Positions 47,980-60,645 of a DNA stretch of 64,000 bases are shown here, piece by piece. Location: the NCBI RefSeq assembly GCF_030272615.1, contig NC_081406.1:265904192-265968191 (forward strand), written 5' to 3'. Positions within the stretch are counted from its first letter, which is position 1, and every line of letters starts with the position of its first letter. The translations under genes and the position numbers were made by a program. The notes below the pieces were generated by a model, which saw nothing but the letters and a program-made list of their open reading frames with translations, had not been told where the DNA came from and did no database searches. The DNA is from Cryptomeria japonica. Its lineage: Eukaryota > Streptophyta > Pinopsida > Cupressales > Cupressaceae.

Positions 47980-49057
47980 TGCTAAACTATTGGTATTTTA
48001 GATATGTTGATATGGTTTTGTCATTGATGTCAACACTTGTCAACACTTGTCAACACTTGAGAAACACTTGGAGATCTTTGGTTATGTTCACCGGCATGTT
48101 CAGTGACTTATGCACAGTCACCAGTATCTAGCTCACCGGTAGGTTATATTGTTCATTGGCACTTGGAATGACTTGGAGATTACTTGGTTATGTCAAAGAT
48201 ATTGTTTGGACACTTTGTTTTGGTGATTTGTTCATTGGTCTAATCGGGTTTACATATTTGTTGTTACTGGCAAATAGGTCCAGGATATGCACCAGCAAGC
48301 ATATCTATTCTAGATCAATACGACACGTCATGAAGATGATTTGTCATTGTTGTAAATGCATTGAGGTGACATAATGCATCACATATTGATTCATTTGTAA
48401 TTGATTTTATTGTAATATCTTTTAGTTAGTTGACCTAATCATTTGGTCTTAGGTTTTGGTATAAATGTAAGATCTCATTTGTGAGATTGTAAGAAGGATA
48501 GTGGAAGAGGAATATAATAAGGTATATGCAAATATAAGTAGAGCTATAGACGTAGACATCATTTGAAGATTCAAGGAAAGTTTGAAGATGTAAATCAGAG
48601 CTTAACCGATACTGAATCCAACATATGAAGATGCTATTTTGAGCAATACATTACCATTGGATTTAACCATCCAATTGTAGTCAGTGTGACTCCCATTTTG
48701 TGATTGAGCAATGAGCTCTAGGCAGTTGGCCTTTCTGTATGTGCAGACTCCATATTGTACACACATACTATCTACAGTAGTATCATCTGATTGTGGGTAA
48801 GGTTTCCCACCATGGTTTTTCCCCTTACAGGGTTTCCACGTACAAATATATGTGTTATGTGTTGTGGATGTTATTGCCTTTTTGTTTCATGCATTAAACT
48901 TCATTGGTACTGCAATTAACTAATAAAACTTGTTACTGGCATTAAATTTTGGTTTATTGGTATTAAGCATTAATTTTGGTTAAGTTAGTTTTGGTTTGTA
49001 TTTATTGGACAACTGATTCACCCCCCCCCCCCCATCAGTTGCCTCTGGGACCTAACA
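47980..49057 (+). mobile_element. Copia-type solo LTR J in the integrase tail of H
   Basis: Resembles the F/G LTR: begins TGCTAAACTATTGGTATTTT against TGTTAGATATTGTTGTTGCT, carries CATTGATGTCAACA, TATAAATG (48460-48467), a CACCATGGTTTTTCCC block and the C-tract (49019-49033), and ends GACCTAACA. No internal sequence is present. A clean TSD is not visible: flanks are CTGTA and TGGAC, or perhaps a mutated CTGGA. The integrase reading (ELRKMVV then EIIQHQR) is cut by it. Confidence 0.82.
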
Positions 49058-51550
49058 TGGACAACCATCTTTCTTAGCTCATCTAGAGCATTTAATTGCA
49101 TGATGCAGTCTTTTTGTGCTTCTGAGAGAGTCATATTCAACTGTAGAGTTGTCCTAAGAGATTTATGCTCAAACTCAATGGACATCATTGCTTTTTTTCC
49201 ATACACCATTTCAAAATGTGTAAAACCAGTTGTTGTCTTCCATGTTGTTCTATATGCCCAAATAGCTTCAAAAAGTCTATTTGACCAATCTTTCTTATGA
49301 AGAGATACTATCTTGGTAATAATATCTTCTAAATCCCTATTTGTAACCTCTACCTAACCATTTGCTTGAGGATGGTATGGAGTAAACTTCATGTGTCTGA
49401 TATTATACACATTAACCAATGTTGCAATTAATATGGAAGTAAATTGTGGTCCTTGATCTAAAATAATCTCTCTTGGTACTCCACATTTGGTAAATATTTC
49501 CTCATAGATAAATTTAGCTACCTTATTATCTCTTGCATGTGTCATAGCCCTTTCTTCCACCCATTTTGTAACATAATCAGAGCATACTAGAATATAAGAT
49601 TTCCCATTGGAAGGAGGATCAATTGGTACAACAAAATCCAATCCCCATTTATCAAATGGTGCAACTAATATTTGGGGATATAATGGCATTTCATCAGATC
49701 TAGTAGGCCTACCCATTCATTGGCATCTATCATATTTTCTAGTATATTGGGCTGCATATTTATACAAAGCTGGCCAATAATATCTTGTGCTAAGGATTTT
49801 AAGTGTTGTTCTTTTAGCAGCAAAATGTCCTCCACATGGCTCATCATGACATGCATGAAGGATATCATATATTTCATCCTCTCTCACACACCTTCTCATG
49901 ACTTCATTAGGTCCAGTATAAAATAAACAATCAATAATCCATGAGAAATTAAAGCTTTTCTCAACTAGCAGTCTTCTTTCTTTAGGAGAAAACTGAGAAG
50001 GCATCTTATTACCAGCTAAATAATTTGCAATATCAACATACCAGGGAGTGTGAGCTTTTATTAGGAACAAACGTTCATCTGGGAAAGCATCATCTATTGT
50101 TGCAAGATCATCTTGCAATTGAAGCCTAGAAAGATAATCTGCAACTACATTAGCTTTACCTAGTTTATCAACAATTGTAATATCAAATTCCTGCATCAAT
50201 AGTAACCATTGAGCCAATCTTCCTATAATTGATGGTTTGTTCATGAGATGTCTAATTGTTGTATGATCAGTGTGCACATATATCTGATATCCTGTGATAT
50301 AATTCCTGAATTCGTTGAGTGCATATATGACTAACAACATCTCCTTTTCAGTGATAGTATAATTCACCTCAAGTCCCTGCATGTTTTTGTTGATGAAATA
50401 AATTGCATTCTCCAAATTGTCCACTTCTACCCCAAAACTACTCCTATTGCATAGTCTGATGCATCTGTATGAATATGAAAAGGCAATGACCAGTTCAGAC
50501 CCTTGAGCACTGATGCTTGAGTCAAGGCATGTTTGAGCTTCAAGAAAGCTTCTTGGCATGCGAAGGTCCAATTAAACTCCATAGCCTTAGTCAAAAGACA
50601 ATAGAAAGGTCTTGCAATTTTACTAAAATCCTTAATAAACCTTCTATAATATCCGGCATGACCAAGGAAACTTCAGACATCCTTTTGCTTTGTAGGTGCA
50701 AGGGGGTTTTGAATGACTTCAATTTTGGCTGGGTCAACCTATATTCTAGCTATAGAAATATGATGACCAAGAACTATGCCTTCCTGCATCATCATAAAGC
50801 ACTTTTCACTATTCAATGATAAATTGTAGTCTTCACACCTCTGCAAAAATTTCTTCAAATTCTTCAATGCCTCTTCAAATTTTGAACCATAAGTGGTAAA
50901 ATCGTCCATATAGATCTGCATTTTGTCCTGAGAAATATTTCAAAATATGCTTATTACTGCTCTTTGAAAAGTAGCTGGAGCATTACGCAATCCAAAAGGA
51001 AGAACAAAATATGCATATGTTCTCCAAGGGCATGTAAATGTAGTCTTTTCCTAATCCTCAAGAGAAATTTGAATATAGTTGTAGCCACTGAATCCATCCA
51101 AGAATGAAAAGTACAGCTTGCCTGCCAAGGAATCTAATACCTGATCCACAAATGCTAATCAAAAATTATCCTTCCTAGTTCCTGAGTTCAAAGCTCTGTA
51201 ATCCACACATACCCGCCATTTACCTCCTTTCTTTGGAACTATGACTAGAGGCGACACCCACTGACTATCCGATATAGGATAGATAAATCCGACATTTAAT
51301 AATTTATGTAGTTCATCTCTAACTATCTCCCTTAATGTAGAATTAATTCTTCTATGTCTAAGTGGTCTACAGTCTTCTTTGATATAAATACGGTGGGTAC
51401 AAATTGTAGGATCAATTCCTTGCATATCTTTGTAATCCCATGCAAAAGCATGTTGACGACATTTGACCAATTCAACCAATGTCAACCTTTGAGTCTCTCT
51501 GAGTTGATTGTTGATATTCAAATATTTATTTGGATCAACTTCCACTTTGA
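49058..51550 (-). pseudogene. Element H pol: RT, RNase H and integrase core
   Basis: RT starts at the LINE junction (KVEVDPNKYL). It has WVSPLVIVPKKGGKWRVCVD, a gap with frame changes (51160-50925), then an intact IYMDDFTTYG (about 50915). RNase H covers 50571-50100 (TITEKEMLLVIYALNEFR, VHTDHTTI). Integrase has the zinc-binding HACHDEPCGGHF...C-R-C region, WGLDFVVPI, ILDQGPQFTS and HPQANG, followed by a TAG and VEVTN, so the DDE residues are kept. Stops at about 49717 and 49353 and frameshifts in RT make it inactive. Confidence 0.9.
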
Positions 51551-51566
51551 ACGTCTCTAACTATTC

Positions 51567-54542
51567 TTGGAATTGCTCAAGAGGGATCACAGGTTGGATG
51601 TTGAAGCTCAATCTTCTTTCCTTCAAAACATCCCTTGTCTCATTGATGATCAAATAAATTTCTCCCTCTCTTCCATTCCTTCATTCTTGGAAATCAAAAA
51701 TGTTGTTTTTTCTTTTGATGGTAACAAAGCACCTGGCCTAGATGGTTTCCCTATGTTCTTTTTCCAAGATTTCTGGGACATTGTCAAGAAAGATGTCTCC
51801 AATGGGGTCAAGGAAATTTTTGGGGCTAGAAAACTATTGAAAGAAATCAATGGCACTTTCATTGCTCTCATCTCCAAAACCCAAGGTGTAGACTCTATGG
51901 ACAAGTTTAGACCTATCAGTCTTTGCAATTCTTTTTATAAGATTATCCCCAAGGTTCCTACTACCAAAATTTTGTCTGTCCTTCCTACTTTGATTAACCA
52001 TCAGCAAAATGGTTTTGTCCCTAGGAGACAAATCCTTGAATCTATTATAATAGTCCATGAGAACATTCATTCTCTTCTTAGAGCTAAGAAGCAGGGTCTC
52101 ATCCTCAAGCTTGATCTCTCCAAGGCCTATGACAGGGTTGACTGGCCTTTCCTTGTGAAGGTTATTATGGCTTATGGTTTCTCCACTAGAGTTATCGACC
52201 TCTTCAATCAGCTTATCACCTCTGCCTCTTTGGCTATTCTTGTCAATGGTTCTCCATCCCCCTTTTTTCATGCTTCTAAAGGTTTAAGGCAAGGGGATCC
52301 CATTTCCCCCATCCTCTTCATCATTATGGCAGAATGTTTTGGAAGGTCAATGGAAAAAATGGTTATGCAAGGTTCCTTTAAGGGACTCTGACCTTCCTCT
52401 GTTGACCTCATTTTCTCCCACCAATAGTTTGTGGATGATACTATTATCATGAGAGAATCTAGTATCTCTGAAGTTAAAATCCTGAAGAGTACCCTTTGTA
52501 AGTTTGCCTCAGCTTCTGGTCAGCGTATTAATTGGGTCAAAAGTGAAGTTTTTTTTATCAATACTCCTATGAGAAGACAACAGAGAATCAGCAGAATCCT
52601 GGATTTTAGGATTGTTGATCTTCTTGCGACCTACCTTGGTCTCCCTATGGGCATTGCACCTCCTGATCCTTTTTGGAGCTCTCTAGTTGATAAATTTCAT
52701 AAAAAACTAGCTAGTTGGAAAGGAGCCCTTTTAAGTCAGGCTAGAAAGCTACAACTACTTAAAGCTTCTCTTCAAAGTATTCCAATCTATGCCCTAAGTC
52801 TTTTTAGAATTCATGTTAAGTATGCTGACGTAATTGAGAAAATTCCTATGGTCTAGGGTTGAGGACAAGAAAAGAATGTCTCTGGTGACTTAGGATCAGG
52901 TTTGTAGACCGAAAAGTAAAGGAGGTCTGGGCCTAAGAAGAATCTAAACCTTAAATGAAGCTCTCTTGTCCAAGCAGGTCTGGACAATGTTCTATTCAAA
53001 CACTGAATGGTGTAAAATCTAGCGAAGTAAGTACTCTCTTATGTCCTCCTCTCTTTCTTCTTTTATCAATTTGGAAATCAGTATTTATGGGTCCCATATA
53101 TGGAATCATGCCTCTAACTGCAAAGAAAGCATTACTAAAGGAGTGATCTGGAAAGTAGGAAATGGCAGGAAAGTTAAATTCTGGGAGGACCCCTAGCTTT
53201 TTGATAAACCCTTGACTGAAATCAATGAATGGACCCTCCATGCTCCCTCCTGTATTAGAACTTTTGGCTCCTTAGTTATAGATATTGGTTTGGTAACAAA
53301 TGGCAGAACATTGAAAGTATCCACCCTAGCCTTTCTAAGCTCAAGATCCATCTATCTTTGGTCTGGTTGAATAAAGAGGAAGACTCCCTTATTTGGAAAC
53401 ATGAATCCAAAGGTATTATAATTGTTTCCTCTATGTATTGTGTCCTTTCCCCCACCCCTCCTAGTAATCCTTTCTGGTCTAAAGCCTGGATTAAGGGTCT
53501 GACCCCCAAAATCATTTTTTTCTATTGGACCATCCTTCAAAATAAGATCTTGACCCTAGATAACCTAAAGGGAAGAGACTTTGCCTTCCCTAATAGATGT
53601 GCTTTGTGTCTTCAGGAGGAAGAGTCTTTGGACCACCTGGCCATCAACTGTTCCTATTCTACCTCAGTCTGGGAAAGATTTCTTAAAAGTTTTAGCATTG
53701 ATTGGGTGTTTCCTAACACTATCAATGAACCGTTTTCCTTCTAGAATTTTCATTGGACTAACTCCTTTTTGAGATCTTTGTGGTAGCTATCACTTCCTCA
53801 CATCCTGTGGGGATTATGGAAAGAAAGAAACAATCGTATCTTTAGGGACTTATCCCTCAATCAAGATATTGTGTTCCAGAAAATTCAATGGGTGATTGTG
53901 GAAAATATTGGGATCATTGAGGGTCTTTGTTACTCGAACAACCCCCTGGAATCAAATATTTTAAGCTCATGGAATTTTAAGATTGCTGACAATTCTGACC
54001 CCAACCAAAATAAAAGACTTGAAGCTAGGTGGCAAACCCCCCCTCATGGCTAGTTCAAAGTCAATTTTGATGGTGCTGCAAAAGGTAACCCGAGCCCTGC
54101 AGGTTGTGGAGCTATTCTTAGAGATGATAAAGGTATTTGCAAGGAAATGGTTGTTGTCCCAATTGGGAGCCAAACAAACCAAAAAGCAGAAGCAATGGCA
54201 GCTCTCCAAGGTATTCTCCTTGCTAAAAAATGGAATTGCCCCTACTTATGGATTGAAGGGGACTCAAACAATATCATCAAATGTCTTAAGGGGACCTCAA
54301 AGCCCTCATGATCAATCAGCAATATCATTAAAGCTACTAGAGACCTTATCAACACTTTTAAAAAAAGTTACATATCCCACATCTACCGTGAGGCCAATGG
54401 TTCTACTGACTGGGCCGCCAATGTGGTGGTTAACAAAGATGAGATGATTATGTGGACGGGAGAACAAGGACTCCCTAAAATTGTCAGACTAATCATTTTT
54501 AAGGACCAATATAGAAGCACCTTGAAGATTTTTGATGGATAG
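51567..54542 (+). pseudogene. LINE ORF2: RT, zinc-binding region and RNase H
   Basis: RT motifs: NKAPGLDGFPMFFFQDFW, FRPISLCNSFYKII, LKLDLSKAYDRVDWPFL, GLRQGDPISPILFI, a TGA near 52389, then QFVDDTIIM (usual FADD). YLGLPMG and WKGALLSQARKLQLLKA follow. The zinc-binding region has CALCLQEEESLDHLAINC and SVWERF (53590-53690), then LWKERNNRIF. RNase H starts near 54055 (NFDGAAKGNPSPAGCGAIL) with EGDSNNI (54253). The reading ends at TAG 54540-54542. At least five frame breaks exist. In life it would prime reverse transcription at nicked DNA. Confidence 0.9.
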
Positions 54543-54764
54543 AATAATAATGAAAAGGACTAAATGGAGTACTTCAAGTTATTATAATAATGTGAGCCTC
54601 ATTTATTATAATACTTATTCCATCACTTCCCACACTTTTTGGGTAAAATTGATAGCTTCGATAAGCTTTCTAGCTAAAACTTTCTGCAAGTTTCAAAATT
54701 TGGCTCTGAACAGCGAAAATATGGGTGGTAACAGGCAGTGATATGAACCAAGCAGCTGCAAAGA

Positions 54765-56433
54765 ATGGAAATAGAAGGAGGAGGTCTAGAGCATCCTGTA
54801 GAAGGGTGGTTTTTCAAAATTCATGGAGAGACTCCATGGACGGGATGGCACAGTTACCAATTTTTTCTGCAAAAACTGGAGAAAGGGTATGCTGAAAATG
54901 GAGACCAAACTGTTGAAATTGATGAAGACCTTATTGCCCAAGCCACAGGCCTCAGAAGGGAAGGATGAAACTTCTATAGAGACAGAAAAGTCACTAAGGA
55001 GGCCATTGACAGATATCCGAAAACCAAGAAGGAGAAAAAATGCCTAGTGAAGTTAAGTAAAACTTACTACCCCCCTAGGGCTTTTGTTAAACCCTGGCGG
55101 GAGGTCCTCTTTGTTTTAATGTGCTACATTACATTAGATGGTAGGTATACAAAAGTTTATGGCTACCATTTTGTCTTGCTGAACCATTTTAGGCATGATG
55201 AGAAGGTTAATTTTCCTTATTTTTTGCTATGCTCGATGAATGCCACTATTAAGGCCTACAAAGAGAACCCTATGGGGGACACTTCCATGCATCAAGGTTA
55301 ATGGTCCTTATTTACGACCATCTCAAGGCCAATCAAATAGCCCGCCTACAGCCCCCTATAGAGTCTGAGGAGGATGGGTCTGACTCTGTCTTTTCAGTGT
55401 ATGAGGAGTCCGATAGTGACCCATCAAGTGATTCTGAGGAGAGCTTGGATGTTTCAGATTATGAAAATGGTAAGAACTAGAGGAAATACATTAAAACAAG
55501 ACCTTCTTCCTCTAAGGGTAAAAAACCTAAAGGCAGAATCCTCCAAATTAGCCCTTCCTCAGAGGAGGAGGTCTCTGAAGACTCAGAGAAGGAGAACCCT
55601 CAAGGTTCGCTAAAAAAGAAAACTAAAGTTCACACCTAGACTAGAAATAAGCACAAGAGGAAGGAGGAGAATGTGAAGGAGCTGGAGGTTTATAAGCAGG
55701 AAAGGACCTCGGAAGTCGAACAGAACCTGGAGAAGGTGACCACTGGTGAGGCTCTTAGGGTTGAAGACACAACTACTATTCGGGACACCCCAAAAAAGGA
55801 ACAGGATATCCCTGGTAAGGTTGATCCTCCTCCTAACCCTCCTCCAGAGGGTATGCAAGGTTTCATGGATACTATGGAGTGGCTAATAATTGGTTACAAG
55901 AAAGCTGTGGATGACAACAAAAAACTCAGCAACAGAATTCAGATTTTGGAAACCATCAACACTGGGGAAGGGAAGACTATGGCTAATTACATTGAGGACC
56001 TAAAAAATACCATTGCAAGAGATGAAAACATAAGAGACTCCTTCAACCCCAGATTTGAGAAAATAGAGAAAGATTTGCTGGAAAGGAAAATCTTGTTGAC
56101 GCTAATGATCAAACTATCTCGGGTATCGCCAGTCAAGTTAGCAAAATTGAGGAGTGCCTGAAGAGTATTGGTGAACAGAGTTTAAGCATCCTGAAGATTT
56201 TTGCTAGCAACACTAATACTCTCATCAACAAATTGGACGAGGAGAAGGAGACCTTGGATATTGACCCAGATACTGAAGGCACAGGAGACACTCAAGGACC
56301 CAGAACCCGAACCAGAGGCAAAAAGAAAGAAAAGAAACCTAACAAGGACCTAGAAGATCTCAAAGTTGTTGGGGCCACCTATGACCAGCTGGTGAAAAAG
56401 GTAGAGGACCTGCTGAAGATGATAGTTGTGTAG
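54765..56433 (+). pseudogene. LINE ORF3: extra protein related to H ORF3
   Basis: Starts MEIEGGGLEHPVEGWFFKI. Key blocks: VEIDEDLIAQATGLRREG, a TGA, NFYRDRKVTKEAID, then FVKPWREVLFVLMCYITLDG, YTKVYGYHFVLLNHFRHD and MHQG at about 55301. An acidic Ser/Asp/Glu tract (55360-55480) and a Lys/Arg/Ser-rich tract precede a Pro-rich motif and helical segments (MDTMEWLIIGYKKAVDDN, KIEECLKSIG). It closes with basic RGKKKEKKPNK and a stop at 56433. Breaks lie near 54966, 55301, 55480 and 56080. A gene after ORF2 is unusual for plant L1. Function unknown. Confidence 0.7.
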
Positions 56434-56605
56434 TGCTTTCCCTATTTCTTTGTTGTTTTTATCTTTAGCTGTCTTTTTGGTTTGCTGGCTTTTTTGCTAG
56501 TCATTTTGTAAGCGGTTTATAAGCTCTGGACTTTTTATTGTCTTATCTTAATCTCCTTTGTTAAAGGTTTCGGGTCCTGAAAACCTATTTTTCTTAATTA
56601 ATCAG
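56434..56605 (+). other. LINE 3' untranslated end
   Basis: T-rich with TTTTTGCTAGTC and CGGGTCCTGAAAACC, a style common at plant LINE 3' ends, finishing AATTAATCAG at the target duplication. No long A run is visible; it may have decayed. Confidence 0.6.
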
Positions 56606-57790
56606 AACTTCCACTTTGATAGTAAGATCAACCTGAGATGCCTCAGAAAGATGAGAAGTGCAAACTTCCTGCAGAAATAGGGTATGCATTTTATCAGTGG
56701 TTGCAGGAAAATCTGATGCTGCAATATTTGATGTTAACTCCTGCGACTGCCACTCTAGATTAAACTAATTTGCCAGAATTTTAGACAGGGTTGAATCATC
56801 ATCCAAGAGTCATATGAATTATTCTTTGTTAATCATCATAAGATGATTTACAGAGTTGACTTCCTCCTCGAATTCTTCTCCTAGGTTAGGCCAAATGGCT
56901 TGTTCTTGATCAAGTTGGGACTAAGCAGGTGAATACAGAGCCAGAATTTTAGTAGTATTTCCATGAGAAATAGTCATGTCCCTGACTAACATCCAATATA
57001 TGCATCGGTTGTAGCAAGCCAAGGTCTTCCTAAAATAACCAAATATCCCCCCAATGTAGCTTTAGGAGACAAGATCATAAAATATGTCGGATATTCCTAG
57101 GAGTCTAAATTAATGAAAACATCTTCAATCATACCATCAAGCCGAACCATGGAACTGTCAGCAAGCTACAGGATTGTAGGAGTAGGCCTGAGATTGGTTA
57201 TGTTAAGTTTTTGCATGATATCTCTTGTCATTACATTGATGGATGCTCCCAAATCTATTAAGGCATTCTTTATCTAAGTGTCATTGATGGCTATTTTCAC
57301 AATAGGACTACCAGGGTCAGAATATTTAGGAATTGAAACTTTTCCCAATATAATATCAACCAGTTGACCCATTACATGCATTGTTTGTGGATCCTTTTTC
57401 TTTCCACCGTGTTTCTTTCAACATGCCTCTTTAATTGCTTTACCATAGATAGGGAAATCCTTAATATCTTGAAATAATGGAATTTTAACACATATGTGTT
57501 TCAGCTGATCTATGATATCAAAATTTATATCCTCCTATCGAAGAATCTCTTCAGCTTGCAACCTTTGAGGAAATGCGGGTATTTGCTGATTCGGAGGTAT
57601 TTGGGTTGTTGGACTAGATATTTCCTTTTCCTTTTGTATCTCAATTATAACTGGAGGGGACGAGTTAGGAAAAGTTGTCCCAGATCTAAGGTGAATATCA
57701 CTTATAGAAAGAGAATAAGTTGGGTATTGATTAGGATCAACCGAATAAAATTGATGTTGTTAACAAGGTTTTCTATTAGTATTTGGCATG
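56606..57790 (-). pseudogene. Element H pol, first part: aspartic protease and linker to RT
   Basis: The minus-strand reading includes MHVMGQLVDIILGKVSIPKY, then ALIDLGASINVM (57229-57262), the D-x-G-A-S signature of gypsy proteases with Leu at the variable position. ILGRPWLATTDAYI comes after it. A poorly conserved linker (about 57000-56620) leads to the RT, from which it is cut by the LINE at 56605. Stops replace Trp or Gln codons at several places. Confidence 0.8.
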
Positions 57791-59333
57791 GGTTGAGTGG
57801 GTAGTTGTGTAGGTTTAGGTGGAATAGTATTAGCAGTAGGAGGAGGCATTATAGAAAGTTGTTGTGGCTACTACTGAGGTTGTTGATAACCAAAAGTGTG
57901 ATTTGTCCATTGTTGACCTCCTCTCCATTGAGGAGTAGGTTGCCAATTCCCTTGGAATGGTTTCCATGGTCCTTGAGACTAAGACCAATTTCCTTGTGGT
58001 TGTTTCCACTATGGATTTTGATTGGCAAAATTTTTCCCTTGGCCTTGAGGATTATACCAATTTTGATAATTTCCAAAATTTTGAGCATATGGAGATTGTC
58101 ATTGACTATTTTTTGCATAGGAATTTCTACTATAACCAGAAAATGAAAGTGGATGAGGAGGCATACCTTGTCTTGGAAAATTTGGCCTTCTTTGAGCAAC
58201 ATAGAAAACTTGTTCATTATCTCCTTGTACTATCTTGAAATCAGGAACTTCAAGATTTGCAACCATCTTACATCTACAGTCTATCTTCTTCTATCTACAA
58301 TATGGGCAGAATTCTACAAGGATTACATCAGCTTCCTCATGCTTCTTCTTAGCTTGAAGTGTGTCTAACTGAGTAGCCATATTTTTTATGATATCCTCCT
58401 TAAAATCCTTCAAAAGGTGGCTAAGCTCCAATCGAGAAACTCCATTACTAGATGTTGATGAAGAAATTCCTAGATTGAGACGCCTATTCTTCTTAGAAGA
58501 AGATCTAGAATACTTCTGACAGACTTGACCAATGTCATTCCATGTTGCTTGTGTTATATCACCACCTCCCATAAGGTCCAAAGCATCCCTACTTTCATCG
58601 TTGATTCCCCTTAAAAATATTAATTTAAGAGAATCTTCATTTAGAGTACTATGCCTGGACTTCTTGACATTGAATAGAAATATCTCTAGATAATCTTCTA
58701 GACTCTCATCTCCCTTCCATGTCATTCTAAAAATATCATCCCCATGGTAGTCAGTCCCTCTACAATAATCTTTATATTTCACAAGAAACAACCATTTCAT
58801 CTCATCCCATGTAGTGATTGTACTACTCCCTAGACTCATAAACCATCTCAAAGATGATTCTTTTAAAGTGTTAGGGAATATTTTGAGTCTATGGGCATCT
58901 ATAGTATAATCGTAACTCTTACAGAGCATGTCAAATTCAAACAAAAAAGTTTCGGGGTCCTCTGTCACTAGTCCATAGAATTTAGGAAGAGAAGAAGATG
59001 GAATGTTCTTGAGATTAGAATTATCATGCAAATAAAAAATGGGGAACTCAAATGTTGGGTTCACAGGTCCAAGTGGGTTATTCCCACCAGGGGGTGGATT
59101 TCCTTGAATTGGTCTTTGAGGAGGATTTACTGGACAAGGTTCCTCTTTAGAAGGTCCAAAGAGTAAATGAAGGTTGTTCTCAAAAGTTCAAATTCAAGCG
59201 AGTTCAAATTATCTGGGGCTTGGTAAAGTGCAGAAAAAGGAATTACATCGAGTGCTTCATATGGAATGAGTCTTGTATGATTAGGATGGTTAGGAAGGAA
59301 TCTACCTTGAGCATCTCTTCTTTGTCTATGCAT
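57791..59333 (-). pseudogene. Element H gag (Athila/Tat type)
   Basis: ATG at 59333 (MHRQRRDAQGRFLPNHPNHT); frameshift near 59140. Capsid (retrotrans_gag-like) region 59064-58560: LPKFYGLVTEDPETFLFEFD, LRWFMSLGSSTITTWDEMKW, KYKDYCRG, LIFLRGI. A helical tail (LELSHLLKDFKEDIIKNM) then a Cys motif CPYCR...CRC near 58300-58270 rather than a CCHC knuckle. The C-terminal part (58080-57850) is Gln/Asn/Trp/Pro-rich (NWYNPQGQGKNF). Typical of long gags in this gypsy group. Confidence 0.82.
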
Positions 59334-59434
59334 GCATATTCATGAGAACTACTTAAAACAAACTAAGTTATCAAAAACAACTATATTGAAAACTTAAAAC
59401 ACTATAACTGTAATAGGTTCTTAGTTTGACACAA

Positions 59435-59452
59435 CCCCTGGAAACGGTGCCA
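59435..59452 (-). other. Primer-binding site of element H
   Basis: Minus-strand TGGCACCGTTTCCAGGGG, four bases inside the 5' LTR end. It is close to the TGGCGCCGTTGCCGGGG site of Athila/Tat elements (reported as Asp-tRNA type). Confidence 0.8.
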
Positions 59453-60645
59453 AAAATGTTTGCCTTGCCAATAGGAACAATAACTAGAGATAAAATCCCA
59501 TCCCAAAGATTGGTCATTCATTATAATTAGCTATTATATCCATGACTGAAGTTCATTTGCTTGTCAACCCATGGATGCATTACTTGAAATGGGTTTTGCA
59601 TTATATATGTACTAAGTTCCGATTATAGTCATTTGACACTACTGCAACAACTAAATCTATTTGAAATAAACAAGAAAAAATATAACAACTGATGGCTACA
59701 AGAAGTCTTAACATTAACTAAAGATTCTAATCAAATAATTGTTAACTAAGTTCAGAGTTGACAAATAGGAACTACTCTGTCTACTTTGGCTGCAGGAACA
59801 GTCACAAGATCTGGTTCCAGTGGCTGTAGGAATAGTCAGTCGCTAGAACTTCTACTGCAACAAAGGGAAAACTTAATCTAACAAACACATAGGAATACTC
59901 ACCAAGTGGGCCCCCTTGGATGAGTGTATCCAGACTTCAAAAGATGATTCTATATACTCAGAATAACGTAGCTTTTATTCATTATTTTCAAAAGTCGATA
60001 CACCACATGAAATGAAATAAATGCTTCAAGTTCTAAAAGAATTTGTCTTACGCTGTCTAACCTCTACGAAGAGGAGCAGGCCTTTATTTAAAAGAAAACT
60101 ACGAAAAAATTCCTACTATCTAGATCACGCCAATGAAATGACATGGAAAACATTTATGACTACAAAGAGAAGAAGTTAATCCATAAAATGCAGAACTCGG
60201 CTAAACCACAACCAAGAATATAGCATGGCGGTGTTATAAGATTGATGTTTGTTGAAGACAAACATAAATGAATCTAGTATTGCCTTGCTACTCCTTTGTC
60301 GATTGTTATGCACACCATCTTCTCTGTTGTTTTGAATGTTTAACCGCCCTTGAATGTCTCCAACTGCTTTTATGACGTGATTCTCCATCTGGATTGCAAT
60401 AACCGCTTCTGCAGCAACTCATTTATTCTGCATTTAAAAGTTAGAACATACAAGCATACTGTAGTCACATAAATCTGTCCACTTAATTAAATGAATACTT
60501 AGTATTTATTTGATTATTTAACCATCAATTAATAATTAATTAAATTAATATTTAATTAATTCATCTTAACCCTCTTCTCCTATTAATTAAATAAATTATT
60601 CAATTTATTTGATTTAATTCACTTAACCAAATTCATACCATTAAT

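Larger units (their letters stand above)
51551..56605 (+). mobile_element. L1-type LINE inserted in H, 5'-truncated, with an extra ORF
   Basis: Bounded by a 14-bp direct repeat AACTTCCACTTTGA (51537-51550 and 56606-56619), the target duplication typical of LINE insertion. It begins just before the RT domain, so ORF1 and the endonuclease are missing (5' truncation). It contains RT, a zinc-binding region, RNase H, then a further ORF (54765-56433) and a T-rich 3' end without a clear poly(A) tail. Removing it rejoins gypsy pol codons (DLTIKVEV then DPNKY). Confidence 0.9.

Noticed and set aside
51551-56605. LINE ORF3 as a separate nested insertion rather than part of the LINE
   Set aside because: Not fully excluded, but no second target duplication or element end is seen between 54542 and 54765, and the LINE-type 3' end follows ORF3 at 56434-56605.
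57496-58238. Several plus-strand frames opposite gypsy gag/protease
   Set aside because: Shadows of the Gln/Asn/Pro-rich gag on the minus strand; no family motif.
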